Assembly (NCBI GenBank): GCA_000697335.1
Contig: JNEM01015280.1
Span: 1-39,675 of the forward strand
Length of the DNA stretch: 39,675 bases
Origin: Conidiobolus incongruus B7586
Taxonomy: Eukaryota; Entomophthoromycota; Entomophthoromycetes; Entomophthorales; Conidiobolaceae
Direction: 5' to 3'
Shown: positions 1 to 10,728 of the stretch, one piece after another
How the letters are laid out: each line of letters begins with the position of its first letter
Position numbering within the stretch: position 1 is the stretch's first letter
The notes under the pieces: generated by a model
The model's input: the letters and a program-made list of their open reading frames with translations, nothing else
Told to the model about the DNA's origin: nothing
Database searches by the model: none
Position numbers and translations under genes: made by a program

Positions 1-430
1 CTAAATTAAAATAAATTAATCATTTTTATAATTTTTTTAAATCAATATTATATAAATAAATAAATATTCATTATTATATTGAATTATAATAATTTATATT
101 ATCTTTATTTATTTTTTCAAAGAAAATTTATTAATTATAATTTATATATTATTTTTTTTAAAAAAATTTTTTTAATTGGCATTTTTAATATAATTTAAGA
201 AAACCTATTATTTTGCATAATAATTATATTAATTTAAAGTTAAAAAAGATTCTTTAATTAAAAAAACTGGAAAAAACTATTATATCTGATATATTTTCTA
301 GACTATAATTTATATAATAATAACTGTTTCAAGCAATTAAAAAATTAATTTATAAGTAAGTTAATTATTACAAAAAAATTTAATTGGTTTGTAAAATATC
401 AAATTTAAGTCTTAAATAAAAAGAACAAAT
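1..430 (+). mobile_element. Tc1/mariner transposase remnant (C-terminal part)
   Basis: This stretch aligns along its length with the right-hand mariner copy at about 39240-39675 and has the same orientation. The best-kept part is about 174-415, which matches 39452 onward, including an exact stretch of about 30 bp around 187-220 that encodes the region leading into the HDN catalytic motif. Only the C-terminal portion of the transposase is represented, it begins before the window, and no open frame survives. Most differences from the right copy are C to T or G to A. The right boundary is approximate because no terminal inverted repeat was recognised. Confidence 0.8.
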
Positions 431-1751
431 TTTTAAATATTGAAATTTTATTAAAAATATAGTAAAGTATTATTAATAATAAGAGAAACTTAAATTTATA
501 ATATATTATTAATTTTATATATTAAAAATCAAAATATTTACTTATTTTCAATTACAAAAAATTCCCATTATTTAAATTCCAAAGCAATAATATATACTCT
601 TTGATATTTAATAAATAAATGTTTAAAGTTGCATTTAGTTAAAATTTAAATAATTTTTAAAAAATACATTTAAAAGGTTTAAATTAAGATTTATTTTTCT
701 TAAAATAAAAAATTAGTTAATTTTAACTTATAAATTTAAGGAAGTTAAAAAAGGAAAAGGTAGAAATATTAAGCTTTAATTATCTTATCATAACCAAAAT
801 TCAAAGATTTATAAAATATCTTAATTAGATTTTAAAATTTGATATTTTAACTAATAATTAATTATATATAATTAAATAATTATACTAATAATATAATCTT
901 GTTTAAGTTAGTAATAATGTTATAAGTAATTTTGATATTACAAAATATTTTTATTAGTTACAGAATATCATAAATAAATAATCTTATTATATATAAAAAA
1001 TAAATTTTAATACCTATTAAATAAATAAATAATATATAATTATTAAATAGCATAAAATTAACTAAATATATAATAATATTAATAATTTTAATTATGTAAA
1101 GAATAATATTTTATTATTAGTTATTTTAAAACGTGAAATAAATTGATATAAGAAATCAATTTAAATTTAGTATAAATGAATATTTGATCAGTATATTGAA
1201 GTTTTTATTTACCCATTATTAATTATATAAGATGTATTCGCGTGTAAAAGTAATATTATATTTGATATCATGAACAATTGCAAGGGTTTTATATCCTATA
1301 TACTAGATATAGTTATTATTGATATTTTGAGCTGTAAATAACTGTGATAGATGATACCCCAATAACCATTATAATTAATAATATTGTATTTATATTTGCA
1401 GTGTTTATAAATTTATAATAGGTTTATATATTTTAACTTAAATAACTTTGTTAAATAAAATTAAATTTTAGATTAAAATTTTTAACTATAATGCTCATAT
1501 ATTGGAATATTATAAATTTTAATATTTTTATTATTGAAATAGTTTTATAAAATTAATTTTTGTTTTTGAAATATTATATAATTTAAAATTACAAATCAAA
1601 TATAATTTATTAAATTAAAGTTACTTTATTAGATAATTTGTTAAATTTAAAAATACTAATCATATAATTGTGATATTAAATGTTAAATAAAACTTTTAGA
1701 ATAATTGATTTTAAAGTTTCAAGATGAAATCAACATCCAAACTCAGCGAAT
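431..1751. other. AT-rich intergenic region, no gene seen
   Basis: No open frame of convincing composition was found on either strand. The sequence is dominated by A and T runs. A slightly more GC-rich patch around 1230-1390 contains only a 17-codon frame and was not called. It lies 3' of the first secreted gene and would hold that gene's terminator and polyadenylation site. Confidence 0.6.
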
Positions 1752-3119
1752 TTAATAGTGAGTTGGGTAGCCTCCTTGATTACCTCCTGGATAACTTGGA
1801 CGTTCGGGTTTAGCTGGGTAAGATGGCTTTTGAGGATTCTCAGGTTTACCGGGGCGAGTGGGGTAACCAGGATTAGAGGGGCGATTAGGATAGAAGGGGA
1901 AAGAAGGGAAAGGGAAAGAAGGGAACCAAGGATGAGAGGGGTAGCTAGGTTTTGAAGGATATCCGGGATGGGAAGGCTTGTTAGGATTTGATGGATAGCC
2001 TGGTTGCTCGGGTTTGCCTGGGTGAGTGGGTTTTTCAGGCTTACCAGGGTTTGTAGGCTTTTCAGGATGGTCAGGCTTACCGGGGTTAGTTGGCTTTTCG
2101 GGTTGATCAGGTTTACCAGGGTTAGTGGGTTTTTCAGGTTGATCAGGCTTACCAGGATTAGTTGGCTTTTCAGGGTGATCAGGTTTACCGGGGTTAGTGG
2201 GCTTTTCAGGGTGGTCAGGCTTACCAGGATAGGTAGGTTTTCCAGGTTGATCAGGCTTACCGGGGTTAGTAGGCTTTTCAGGGTGATCAGGCTTACCGGG
2301 GTTAGTAGGCTTTTCAGGGTGATCAGGCTTACCGGGGTTAGTAGGCTTTTCAGGGTGATCAGGCTTACCGGGGTTAGTAGGCTTTTCAGGGTGATCAGGC
2401 TTACCGGGGTTAGTAGGCTTTTCAGGGTGATCAGGCTTACCGGGGTTAGTAGGCTTTTCAGGGTGATCAGGCTTACCGGGGTTAGTAGGCTTTTCAGGGT
2501 GATCAGGCTTACCGGGGTTAGTAGGCTTTTCAGGGTGATCAGGCTTACCAGGATAGGTAGGTTTTTCAGGGTGATCAGGCTTACCGGGGTTAGTAGGCTT
2601 TTCAGGGTGATCAGGCTTACCGGGGTTAGTAGGCTTTTCAGGGTGATCAGGCTTACCAGGATAGGTAGGTTTTCCAGGTTGGTCAGGCTTACCAGGATAG
2701 GTAGGTTTTCCAGGTTGGTCAGGCTTACCAGGATTAGTTGGTTTTTCAGGTTGATCAGGCTTATTAGGATTAGTTGGTTTTTCAGGGTGGTCAGGTTTAC
2801 CGGGGTTGGTGGGTTTTTCAGGGTGGTCAGGCTTGCCAGGATAGGTAGGTTGGCCAGGTTGACCAGGATTAGTTGGTTGGCCAGGTTGATCAGGTTTGCC
2901 AGGGTTGGTAGGAGTAGGAGTAGGTTTATTAGGAGATGGGTTGGTAGTGGATGGATAAGTTGAAGGAGAAGGAATAGGAACAGTAGTAGTGGGTTTAGGA
3001 CTCTGAGGGCCGGAAGGATATCCTGGACGGGCAGGATATCCAGAGCCAGTGTCATATCCATTAGGAAGAGCATTAGTAATGGCCAAGATGGAAATGATTG
3101 TAGTTAATTTAGTATACAT
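1752..3119 (-). CDS. Secreted Pro-rich repeat protein (455 aa), PGKPDHPEKPTN repeats
   Basis: An intronless 455-residue protein. Residues 1-18 form a signal peptide ending near TNALPNG. Residues about 40-75 are Thr/Ser/Pro-rich, a likely O-glycosylation zone. Residues about 76-380 are tandem 12-residue units of the type PGKPDHPEKPTN, with variants DQPGKPTY and DQPEKPTN. The C-terminus is rich in Pro, Tyr and Phe and has no membrane anchor. The ATG at 3119 is the only start giving the signal peptide. A TATA-like box (TATATAAA on the gene strand, 3176-3183) lies about 60 bp upstream. The paralogue at 5851-7089 shares the ATNALPNGYD segment and the repeat style. The composition suggests an extended, extracellular or wall-associated polymer; that role is inferred. 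Open frames in two other phases here are by-products of the 36-nt repeat. Confidence 0.88.
   Translation of the reverse strand: MYTKLTTIISILAITNALPNGYDTGSGYPARPGYPSGPQSPKPTTTVPIPSPSTYPSTTNPSPNKPTPTPTNPGKPDQPGQPTNPGQPGQPTYPGKPDHPEKPTNPGKPDHPEKPTNPNKPDQPEKPTNPGKPDQPGKPTYPGKPDQPGKPTYPGKPDHPEKPTNPGKPDHPEKPTNPGKPDHPEKPTYPGKPDHPEKPTNPGKPDHPEKPTNPGKPDHPEKPTNPGKPDHPEKPTNPGKPDHPEKPTNPGKPDHPEKPTNPGKPDHPEKPTNPGKPDHPEKPTNPGKPDQPGKPTYPGKPDHPEKPTNPGKPDHPEKPTNPGKPDQPEKPTNPGKPDQPEKPTNPGKPDHPEKPTNPGKPEKPTHPGKPEQPGYPSNPNKPSHPGYPSKPSYPSHPWFPSFPFPSFPFYPNRPSNPGYPTRPGKPENPQKPSYPAKPERPSYPGGNQGGYPTHY
2281..2532. repeat. Coding minisatellite: seven perfect 36-bp units
   Basis: Seven consecutive identical 36-bp units, each encoding one 12-residue block, run from 2281 to 2532. 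A variant unit follows (2533-2568), then two more standard units (2569-2640). Diverged units of the same register continue on both sides, from about 2030 to 2900. Perfect identity at the DNA level, including third positions, indicates recent expansion or homogenisation rather than protein-level selection alone. Confidence 0.95.
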
Positions 3120-3670
3120 TTTGATTTGAAAATTTAAATAATTTAATGATAATTTTAACTGTATTCATTCAGCTTTTATATATTGAGCTATTCATCATTA
3201 TCAATAATGCTATATGACGAACCGTTAAGTGAGGTATAGGAATCTAGGGGTGCCAATCCAGTTTGTGAAAGAAGTCATAATCCATATGAAATCTGAATTT
3301 AACAATCAACTTAAGATTAAATCCAGTACTAATAGTCTTGCCTCCTTTTTGTAATGCAGCATATAAGTTTAGTACATGGTAAATTCAATCTACTTGGATT
3401 TAAAATCTATTTTTAAATATTGTTCACTCTTAATAATTCACTGTCGTTAGTCTCATGTATCCTTGATTAATCTAATAAAAATGGCGATTTAAATGTTTGA
3501 TTTTGGTGTAAATCGAATAAAAAGCGGATAAAATTATTAACAACTGCCAAAACACTAGATAATATTATCAAGTTACCGTGTTAAAATGGCTTGAGATGGT
3601 TATATTAAACGGGATTTTATCTGACACATAAGCTTGAATATTTTATTAATGTATCTTATTTAAACATTAG
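3120..3670 (-). promoter_or_regulatory. Upstream region of Pro-rich gene 1, duplicated at gene 2
   Basis: The 550 bp upstream of the 3119 start can be aligned by eye with 7090-7635 upstream of the second Pro-rich gene. Shared landmarks are a TATA-like box (3176-3183), an inverted CCAAT box (forward GTGCCAATC near 3249), the run AATCCA(T/C)ATG further out, and an AATCTATTTTTAA stretch near 3405. A CTCCTTTTT element at 3342-3350 resembles the element before the short secreted genes downstream. The similarity fades near 3670. Confidence 0.6.
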
Positions 3671-5850
3671 CACAAGGAATTTGTTATTCAAAATGATAAA
3701 ATGATCTAATATAAATAAATATTTTAATTTTCATTAAAATTTCCATTTATTGAATATGAGTGGATTAAAATGAGAGTTTCAAATACTAAAAATATATTTT
3801 AAACTAATTGATAAACTTTTATTATGTGTTTATTTGAATAAATGCTTTGGGTTAGACAAAAGGGTTTGATTAAAATGAATTGAAAACTAATTAATACATT
3901 TTCAAACAATTCTAAAATCTCTTGTCATAGTTTAAAAATATATTATATTTCTATGTATTATATTTATAAACAAACAGAATAAGGTTGGAATATTAACCTA
4001 TACAAATTAAATCTGTCTGTTTGTCTTTCAAATGATTTGTCAAATTTTACAAAATTATCAAATTAAAATTCATATTATGATATTAATAAGTTTAAAAATT
4101 TGTTTTGACTTAAAACGAATAAAAATACTTTGATTTTATAATTTCAAATTCAGTAAAATTTAAATTAACAAATTCTGCGGAGTGAATCCCCTCATGTAAT
4201 ATAATTCAAATTATACATTTATACAGAAATCAAATTATTTTCTTGTGAGAAAAAATTGGAAATATTTATATATTAAAAAAAGTAATGTATTTATTAGATA
4301 ATATCGGGTTAATCACCAACCTAGATTGTGAATACCACTTTATCCAACGCCCTAAGCCTCGATTCCGAATGCATTTAATTCGATTTTGAATAATTTCTAA
4401 CTTTTTAATGAGTGAAATTTAGGTAAACAAATCGGGTAAATTAATCAGATTTAATTCCATTCCCATATTATCTTATTTTTATGCAACTGAAATTTGATTG
4501 AATAATAAAATTCAAGATTTTTCTTAAATTTTCTCAAGCTTCAAATTCAGATACTTGATAGTATATTGAATGAATTTTATAATTATTGAGATTTAGTAAT
4601 AGAAATTATTTTAGAATATAAAATTAAAATCATATATTTTAAAAATCAACTATAAAAATATTTTACAAACAGAATTTAAGATTAATTATAATGAATATTT
4701 TTTATAGAAGATTTTAATTCATATAGTTATTATTAACAAAATTTTCACCTCAATTTATTTTTTAATTGATAAATTTTATTTTTCAGTGAATTATAAGCTT
4801 GAAATTGAACTGTAAGATTTATATTAAAAGGCCAATTTTAATATTCACGTAATTTGAAAAATAACTCTAAATATAAAACTTACTAAATATTGAAAAATTC
4901 GAAGAAAAAGTTATCCAAAATAATATTTATAAAGGATATACATTTATTGATCCCTTTAATAATTATCACTATATTCATCTTAATCTGATTTATATTTTTA
5001 AAAAATTAATAGATGAATTATTTAATATATAAGATCAAAGTAAAAATTATAAAAATTCTAAATAATTCGAATATTACACTGGTATTGCAAGCTTTTTAAT
5101 TTATGCTTATATTTTAAATATCAATAATATTGGCATAAAATTTATATTCAAATATATAGCTTTGAAAATGATATATTGTCCAATTTTCTAGAGAAAACCA
5201 CCGATTAAAATTTTTAAATCTGCATAATTAAGGATGCTATTTTTTCCAGGTTAAAGATCCTAGATTTTTTAATAAGCAAGTATGGGTGTTTGCTTCACGT
5301 TTCAATTCTTCATAAAAACGATTATTTTTAGCCATGTATCATATTTATTTAAATATTATATATCAATTATCTGTAATTTTATTAACTAATTAATAAGCAT
5401 TCAAGCTGACTACTATATACTTGAAATTGATGGTTATAAAATTTCATAATTACGTATTAATATTATTTATCCTAATTAATTGCTCAAAGTGCTGATACTG
5501 AGATTGACTTTTTTATTAAATATATTACAAAGAAAGTAATAGAAAATGGCAAATATATATAGAGGAGTAGTTGTTAAAATAAAGGAATTATGATAATTTA
5601 GATTATATTAACATAATAATCACGTCACGTATTATTGAGCTTAATATTTTATATTACTATATAATCAAAATGAATTTGAAGCTTAATTTAAATCATTGTA
5701 TTATTTTTAATTTGATATAATAAAAATTTAAATATTATTATTATATAATTTTATTAAGATAATATGAATTGATAAATATTTAAATAATTTTTATAACATT
5801 ATTATTTAATGTTATAATTTTAAAAACTATTACAATAAAATAGTGTTGAA
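3671..5850. other. Long AT-rich intergenic region with two GC-richer islands
   Basis: No supported gene. Two patches stand out from the background. About 4290-4430 is open on the minus strand for about 50 codons without an ATG, with an Arg/Trp-rich stretch reading NRGLGRWIKWYSQS. A second, at 5237-5335, is listed separately. Both may be decayed exons. The rest is featureless A/T sequence. Confidence 0.45.
5237..5335 (-). other. Isolated 32-codon open frame of coding-like composition
   Basis: On the minus strand an ATG at 5335 opens 32 codons ending in TAG at 5237. The peptide starts MAKNNRFYEELKREANTH and is polar and charged, unlike the Ile/Asn/Leu/Lys text that random AT-rich frames give here. 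There is no signal peptide, repeat or recognised domain. It could be a fragment of a lost gene, a first exon whose partners I cannot find, or chance. Confidence 0.15.
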
Positions 5851-7089
5851 TTAGTATTGACCATTGATATCGACGTCAGCACCAAAGTTAAATAATCCGA
5901 ACAAATCAGTATCGAAGTTAAAATTTAATAAATCGGACCAACGGGTAGGATAGCCGCCATTGTTTCCTCCGGGATAGTTGGGACGCTCAGGATAACCAGG
6001 GTAAGAAGGCTTTTCAGGGTATTCTGGCTTATTGGGACGAGTGGGGTAACCGGGGTTTGAAGGCTTCTGAGGATATCCTGGGCGGTTGGGACGAGTAGGA
6101 TAGCTAGGGTAAGAAGGTCTTTGAGGGTAGAAAGGATAGCTAGGATAAGAGGGGCGATGAGGATAGGAAGGATAACCAGGTCTTGAAGGATAGCTTGGAC
6201 GAGAGGGATATCCGGGTCTTGAAGGGCGGTTGGGGTATGAAGGATATCCAGGATGCTCAGGCTTGCCAGGATAGGTAGGCTTTTCAGGCTTTTCAGGCTT
6301 TCCAGGGTAAGTAGGTTTTTCGGGTTGACCAGGCTTTCCAGGGTTAGTGGGTTTTTCAGGTTGATCAGGCTTGCCAGGATAGGTAGGCTTTTCAGGCTTT
6401 TCAGGCTTTCCAGGGTAAGTAGGTTTTTCGGGTTGACCAGGCTTTCCAGGGTTAGTGGGTTTTTCAGGTTGATCAGGCTTGCCAGGATAAGTAGGCTTTT
6501 CAGGTTGATCAGGTTGACCAGGGTAAGTAGGCTTTTCGGGTTGATCAGGTTTACCAGGGTAAGTAGGCTTTTCAGGTTGATCAGGTTGACCAGGATAAGT
6601 AGGCTTTTCGGGTTGATCAGGCTTTTCAGGTTGGCCAGGCTGACCAGGGTAAGTAGGCTTTTCGGGATTACCAGGATATGAAGGAGTGGTAGTTGGTTGG
6701 CTGGGATTGGTAGTGATAATGGTTGTAGACGGATAGGATTTGGGAGAGGTAGTAGGTTGGTTAGGATAGGAGTCAGTAGTAGTGGATGGATAAGATGTAG
6801 GAGAAGTGGTAGGTTGGTTAGGATAAGGATTGGTAGTGGTTGTGGATGGATAAGATGTAGGTGAGACAGTTAGGGTAGTGGTAGAGGGCTTGGGAATTTC
6901 AGGTATAGGGTATGAGGGATATTGAGGATAACCTGGATGTTTAGGATATGCGGGATATTGAGAATAACCTGGATATTTAGGATAGTAAGGATATTGAGGA
7001 TAGCCAGACTCATAATCAAAGTCATAGCCATTTGGAAGAGCATTGGTAATGGCCAAGATAGCGATGTATGAAGCTATTTTAGAATACAT
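5851..7089 (-). CDS. Secreted Pro/Tyr-rich repeat protein (412 aa), paralogue of 1752-3119
   Basis: An intronless 412-residue protein. It begins with a signal peptide (residues 1-18, ending TNALPNG), nearly identical in its last part to that of the paralogue at 1752-3119. Then come a Tyr/Pro-rich segment of YPQYPYYPKYPGY type (about 25-70), a Thr/Ser/Pro-rich stretch with SPTSYPSTTT repeats (about 75-130), and 12-residue blocks such as PGKPDQPEKPTY (about 140-270). Next is a YPSRPSYPSRPGYP-like region (about 275-385). The tail, ending DLFGLFNFGADVDINGQY, is Asp/Phe-rich and absent from the paralogue. ATG at 7089 gives the signal peptide; a TATATATA stretch at 7148-7155 lies about 60 bp upstream. 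Likely extracellular or cell-wall located; function unknown. Confidence 0.88.
   Translation of the reverse strand: MYSKIASYIAILAITNALPNGYDFDYESGYPQYPYYPKYPGYSQYPAYPKHPGYPQYPSYPIPEIPKPSTTTLTVSPTSYPSTTTTNPYPNQPTTSPTSYPSTTTDSYPNQPTTSPKSYPSTTIITTNPSQPTTTPSYPGNPEKPTYPGQPGQPEKPDQPEKPTYPGQPDQPEKPTYPGKPDQPEKPTYPGQPDQPEKPTYPGKPDQPEKPTNPGKPGQPEKPTYPGKPEKPEKPTYPGKPDQPEKPTNPGKPGQPEKPTYPGKPEKPEKPTYPGKPEHPGYPSYPNRPSRPGYPSRPSYPSRPGYPSYPHRPSYPSYPFYPQRPSYPSYPTRPNRPGYPQKPSNPGYPTRPNKPEYPEKPSYPGYPERPNYPGGNNGGYPTRWSDLLNFNFDTDLFGLFNFGADVDINGQY
6260..6475. repeat. Two near-identical 108-bp tandem units inside the Pro-rich gene
   Basis: Positions 6260-6367 and 6368-6475 are almost identical 108-bp units. Each equals three 36-bp blocks and keeps the reading frame. 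Thus the second Pro-rich gene has grown by a higher-order unit, whereas the first gene grew by the single 36-bp block. Confidence 0.85.
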
Positions 7090-7635
7090 TTTAATTTAAT
7101 AAATAAATTGTAATAGTTCAATGATAATTATGATTAAAATTTCTAAGTATATATACAATATATAATGGATCACTTTGATCAATGCTGTGCTATGACTATG
7201 TCAAGATTATCTAGTCAACGAGGAGTGCCAATCAAGTTTTTGACAGCAGTGATAATCCACATGTAATCATCATTTAACACCGAGTACAATATTATATCAG
7301 ATACTGGTAGCATTGACAACTTTGGAATTTAGAAATGTTTAGTGTATATAGCAATTGTATATGGATCTTGAATCTATTTTTAATTAATAATTCACATTTA
7401 ATAATTACGAGTCATTAATATCAGGTATTTAATTTGTTTGCAATCAACTGGAAATATTCTGAAGGTGATAATATTGTATCTAGAGTGATAGTTAGTATTT
7501 AATGGATAAATATGTTTTAAAATGCAAGCTTGCAAGATAAAATTATCTTTGTGAAATGTTAAATCGGCTTAAGATTATTATATTAAACAAGAAATTATAG
7601 TTTTTTAAGTTTGAATTAATGATTATATTTATTTT
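7090..7635 (-). promoter_or_regulatory. Upstream region of Pro-rich gene 2, second copy of duplicated flank
   Basis: This is the counterpart of 3120-3670, with the same order of landmarks: TATA-like stretch 7148-7155, inverted CCAAT box (forward GTGCCAATC near 7230), and AATCCACATG near 7255. The CTCCTTTTT element of the first copy is not conserved here. The duplication unit therefore includes the gene plus at least half a kilobase of 5' flank. Confidence 0.55.
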
Positions 7636-9795
7636 TTTCTCAACAATTAAAGAGGATATATTTTTTCAAATTGTTGATAGTAAAAATTTGAAATTTCATT
7701 AGTATATTTGCAAGAAAATATTTTATTCTAATATGCTAAAGGTACTAGCATTTGTAAATTTCCTTATAAACTCTCAATTGAACATAAACTGACATGAGAA
7801 TCAATGTTGTGATAGTATGAGATAGGATCAAAAAATAGTTAATATAGGGCGTAAATATGTATTAAAATTTAATTAATCTGAACGGTTTTGTGTACAGTTA
7901 AATATTTGATAACTGAGTGTGGATTATTTCAAATAAAACCTAATGTTTTTTGTTAAACCTAAGAATTTTCCCATGATCATATTAAATTGGCGAATTTAAA
8001 AATATATTACAAGAAATTCAAATTCATATTATTCAATATTAAACATGAATTTTTCAAATCACTAATTCTAACACCTGGATATAATTAAACAATTTTTTAC
8101 AAGTTATAGTGAAAATAACGCTATTGATGCTTGGAAATTACTAATATTAAAAAATTATTTAATAATACATTTTGAATTATTATCATACGTTTTACCAATT
8201 AATGAAGTATAATACAATTTCACAAAATTATTATTATATTTCAATATTACAAATTTTATGTTAAAATTAATAATTAATTCTATTAATATATATTATTCAA
8301 CATATAATTTAAATCAATAGATATGGATGTGAGATGGATATCAAAATTATCAAATAAGAAATAGGTTTAAAAATTTCTAATTTTTTAAATTAATGAATAT
8401 ATTAAAATTAATCAGTGAATTATTTATTTATTATTTTTGAGAATAAATTTTAATATTTATATAATTGAAAAATTTATAAGAATTCTATACATATTTTGCA
8501 TCAATTATAATAATGGTCATGTTTAAAAATTCAATTAAAAAATTGAACGATTGGATATTAATTAATATAATTTAATAATACTGTATTAGTTAGTGTATTA
8601 TAATATATAATTTGTATTAATGTATTAGATAAAGTATTAATATATCAACTCCTCTGGTATCCATAATATTGAGATATTTTGTATTTGAAACTTAGTTATT
8701 AAATTAAAATTTATTGAAACATTAATCCACAATATTCAATTTTGTTGTGTTTAATATAAACCAGTTTAATCAATAATTAGTATTATTAATTTAAATTTTC
8801 TAATTAGTTATTTATTTAAATAATTTTTTGAATTAATATTCCTTAAAAATATAGAGTTGATTGGAAAAATATGAAAATTTTATATAATCTATTTGGATAT
8901 ATTTATTCTATAGTAAATTAATAGTTGTTAAATTTAATAATAATTTGATTATTGGTGGAGTTATAAATATTAATAGAGATTAATATTTTGTTTTGGAACT
9001 CTATTTCAGTTAATAAGACTTTTGATAATATTTAATTCAAGCTCAAATTCCATGATAATATTGAATGATTCGTAATTTACGTTCTATTAATATATTTAAC
9101 AATAAGAATATTTAATTAAAATTAAATACATCAATCCATTTCATATACACTTTCCTCATATAAATGAATTATTCAATTGCCAAAGAATAAAAACCAAAAT
9201 TTTGATTAGGGTTTATCCTTATATCTCTAACTAAATATAATATCATCCGTAAAAATGGATTTTGATTGAGTTTAATATTGTATTATATTATTAGTGAAAT
9301 TCCATATCATGACAAAAAGCTTTAATTTGATTCTATGATTGGTCTATAATGAATTCAAATTTATGATGCTATCAAAGTAATTGTGAGTAGTTACTAATTT
9401 TTGGTTTATAGTCATTTCTTGAGATACTATTTATTCTCTCTAAATATATGTTTTTTATAATCAGAGGGTATGAGATTTATTCATTATATAAAAATGAGGA
9501 TCAAGTTGATTAAAATACATATTACTTGTAATACTAATTTCAATCGGCAGATATTAAAAAATCGAGCGTCTTGTTAACTGAAACAAGCTCAAATTGGCAA
9601 TATTTGTAACAATTAAATAAAACCACATAATAAAAATTTTGCATCTCTCAACAAATTTTTACAATATCATTTCATATTGACACTAAACATTTAACAATGA
9701 ATTAAAAATAGAGAAATATACTTTTAATTAATTAAAATAGTTTATTATCAACATAGTTATGAATATTCAATAACGAGTAAAGTTTTTAAATATAA
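7636..9795. other. AT-rich intergenic region, nothing recognised
   Basis: About 2.1 kb with no open frame of coding composition on either strand, no tandem repeat of note and no recognisable element. Confidence 0.6.
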
Positions 9796-10728
9796 TTAAT
9801 AGTTGTTGGATTGGAGGAGATTAAGAAGGTTGGTAACAGTTTCAGTATCAACTGAGTTTCCATTATTGTAGTAGGTACTGACTGTGTCTAAATCGAGGGG
9901 AACATTGGGAAGTTGACCAGTGATAGCATTGATATAGTTATTGATTAAATCGCGGCGTTGGTATTGGTATTGATCTTGATCTTGGTATTCGCCATGATCT
10001 TGGTTTAAAATATTAACATCAGCATTAACATTGGCTAATTGATCGTGGCCCAAAACTTCAGCATTTACTTGAGCATCAGCAACGCCAGCAACATTGGCAT
10101 TGGCGTCAACACCGGCGACGCGGCCATTAGCCAATACATCGGCATCCACATGAGCGTCGACAACGTTGGCAACATTAGCATCAGCATTAGCACTGGCTAC
10201 ACCATTTTTACCCAAAACTTCAGCATTGGCTTGAGCATCAGCAACACCAGCGACATTAGCATTGGCATCAGCACCAGCGACGCGACCATTAGCCAATACA
10301 TCAGCATTTACTTGGGCATTAGCAAGGCCAGCAACATTAGCATCAGCATTCACATTGGCTAGACCTTGCTTACCCAAAACTTCAGCATTAACTTGAGCAT
10401 CAGCAAGGCCAGCAACATTGGCATTGGCATCAACCTTGGCTAAACCATCATTACCCAATACACCAGCATTGGCTTTAGCTTTAATGAGGTTAAGAATGTT
10501 AGCGTCGAGGTTAGCATCGAATAAGTTTCCTCCATAATAGCCGTTTTTACCCAAAGCTCCGGCATCAAAGCGAATATATCCAAGCTTACCGAGGTCAGCA
10601 TCGATTTTAGCATTGATTAAGTGTTTAGGAAGATAGATAGGAGGCAATGGATATTTAGAATAGTAATCGGAAGTAGGGAGAGCTAGAACAGAAGCGAGTA
10701 AAGTAGTCAATTGAATGAAGGAAAGCAT
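9796..10728 (-). CDS. Secreted Ala/Val/Asn/Asp repeat protein (310 aa)
   Basis: An intronless 310-residue protein with a signal peptide at residues 1-17 (ending SVLALP). A Tyr/Pro/Lys segment (about 20-40) precedes about seven units of 26-28 residues between about 45 and 250. Units follow the pattern DANANVAGxADAQVNAEVLGK and alternate with NADANVxxxxxAxVxADVLANG, so the true period is a 54-residue pair. Small and hydrophobic residues at every second position look like short beta strands, as in beta-solenoids; that fold is a guess. The C-terminal 60 residues contain a DQDQYQYQ tract and an Asn/Leu-rich end. The start is ATG at 10728; a TATATAAA box (10815-10822, gene strand) lies about 90 bp upstream. 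The short secreted proteins downstream carry about one unit of the same repeat. No known family recognised. Confidence 0.88.
   Translation of the reverse strand: MLSFIQLTTLLASVLALPTSDYYSKYPLPPIYLPKHLINAKIDADLGKLGYIRFDAGALGKNGYYGGNLFDANLDANILNLIKAKANAGVLGNDGLAKVDANANVAGLADAQVNAEVLGKQGLANVNADANVAGLANAQVNADVLANGRVAGADANANVAGVADAQANAEVLGKNGVASANADANVANVVDAHVDADVLANGRVAGVDANANVAGVADAQVNAEVLGHDQLANVNADVNILNQDHGEYQDQDQYQYQRRDLINNYINAITGQLPNVPLDLDTVSTYYNNGNSVDTETVTNLLNLLQSNNY

Noticed and set aside
2004-2963. 319-codon plus-strand frame, Arg/Leu/Phe repeats (also 1758-1955 and 6253-6681)
   Set aside because: Antisense shadows of the Pro-rich repeat genes; no promoter or signal peptide, and composition simply mirrors the repeat.
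1730-3073. 447-codon minus-strand frame overlapping the Pro-rich gene, Leu/Ile/Ser repeats
   Set aside because: It is the alternative frame of the 36-nt repeat, lacks a signal peptide, and exists only because a stop-free repeat stays open in several frames.
10039-10362. 107-codon plus-strand frame rich in Ile/Ser
   Set aside because: Antisense of the Ala/Val/Asn/Asp repeat gene.
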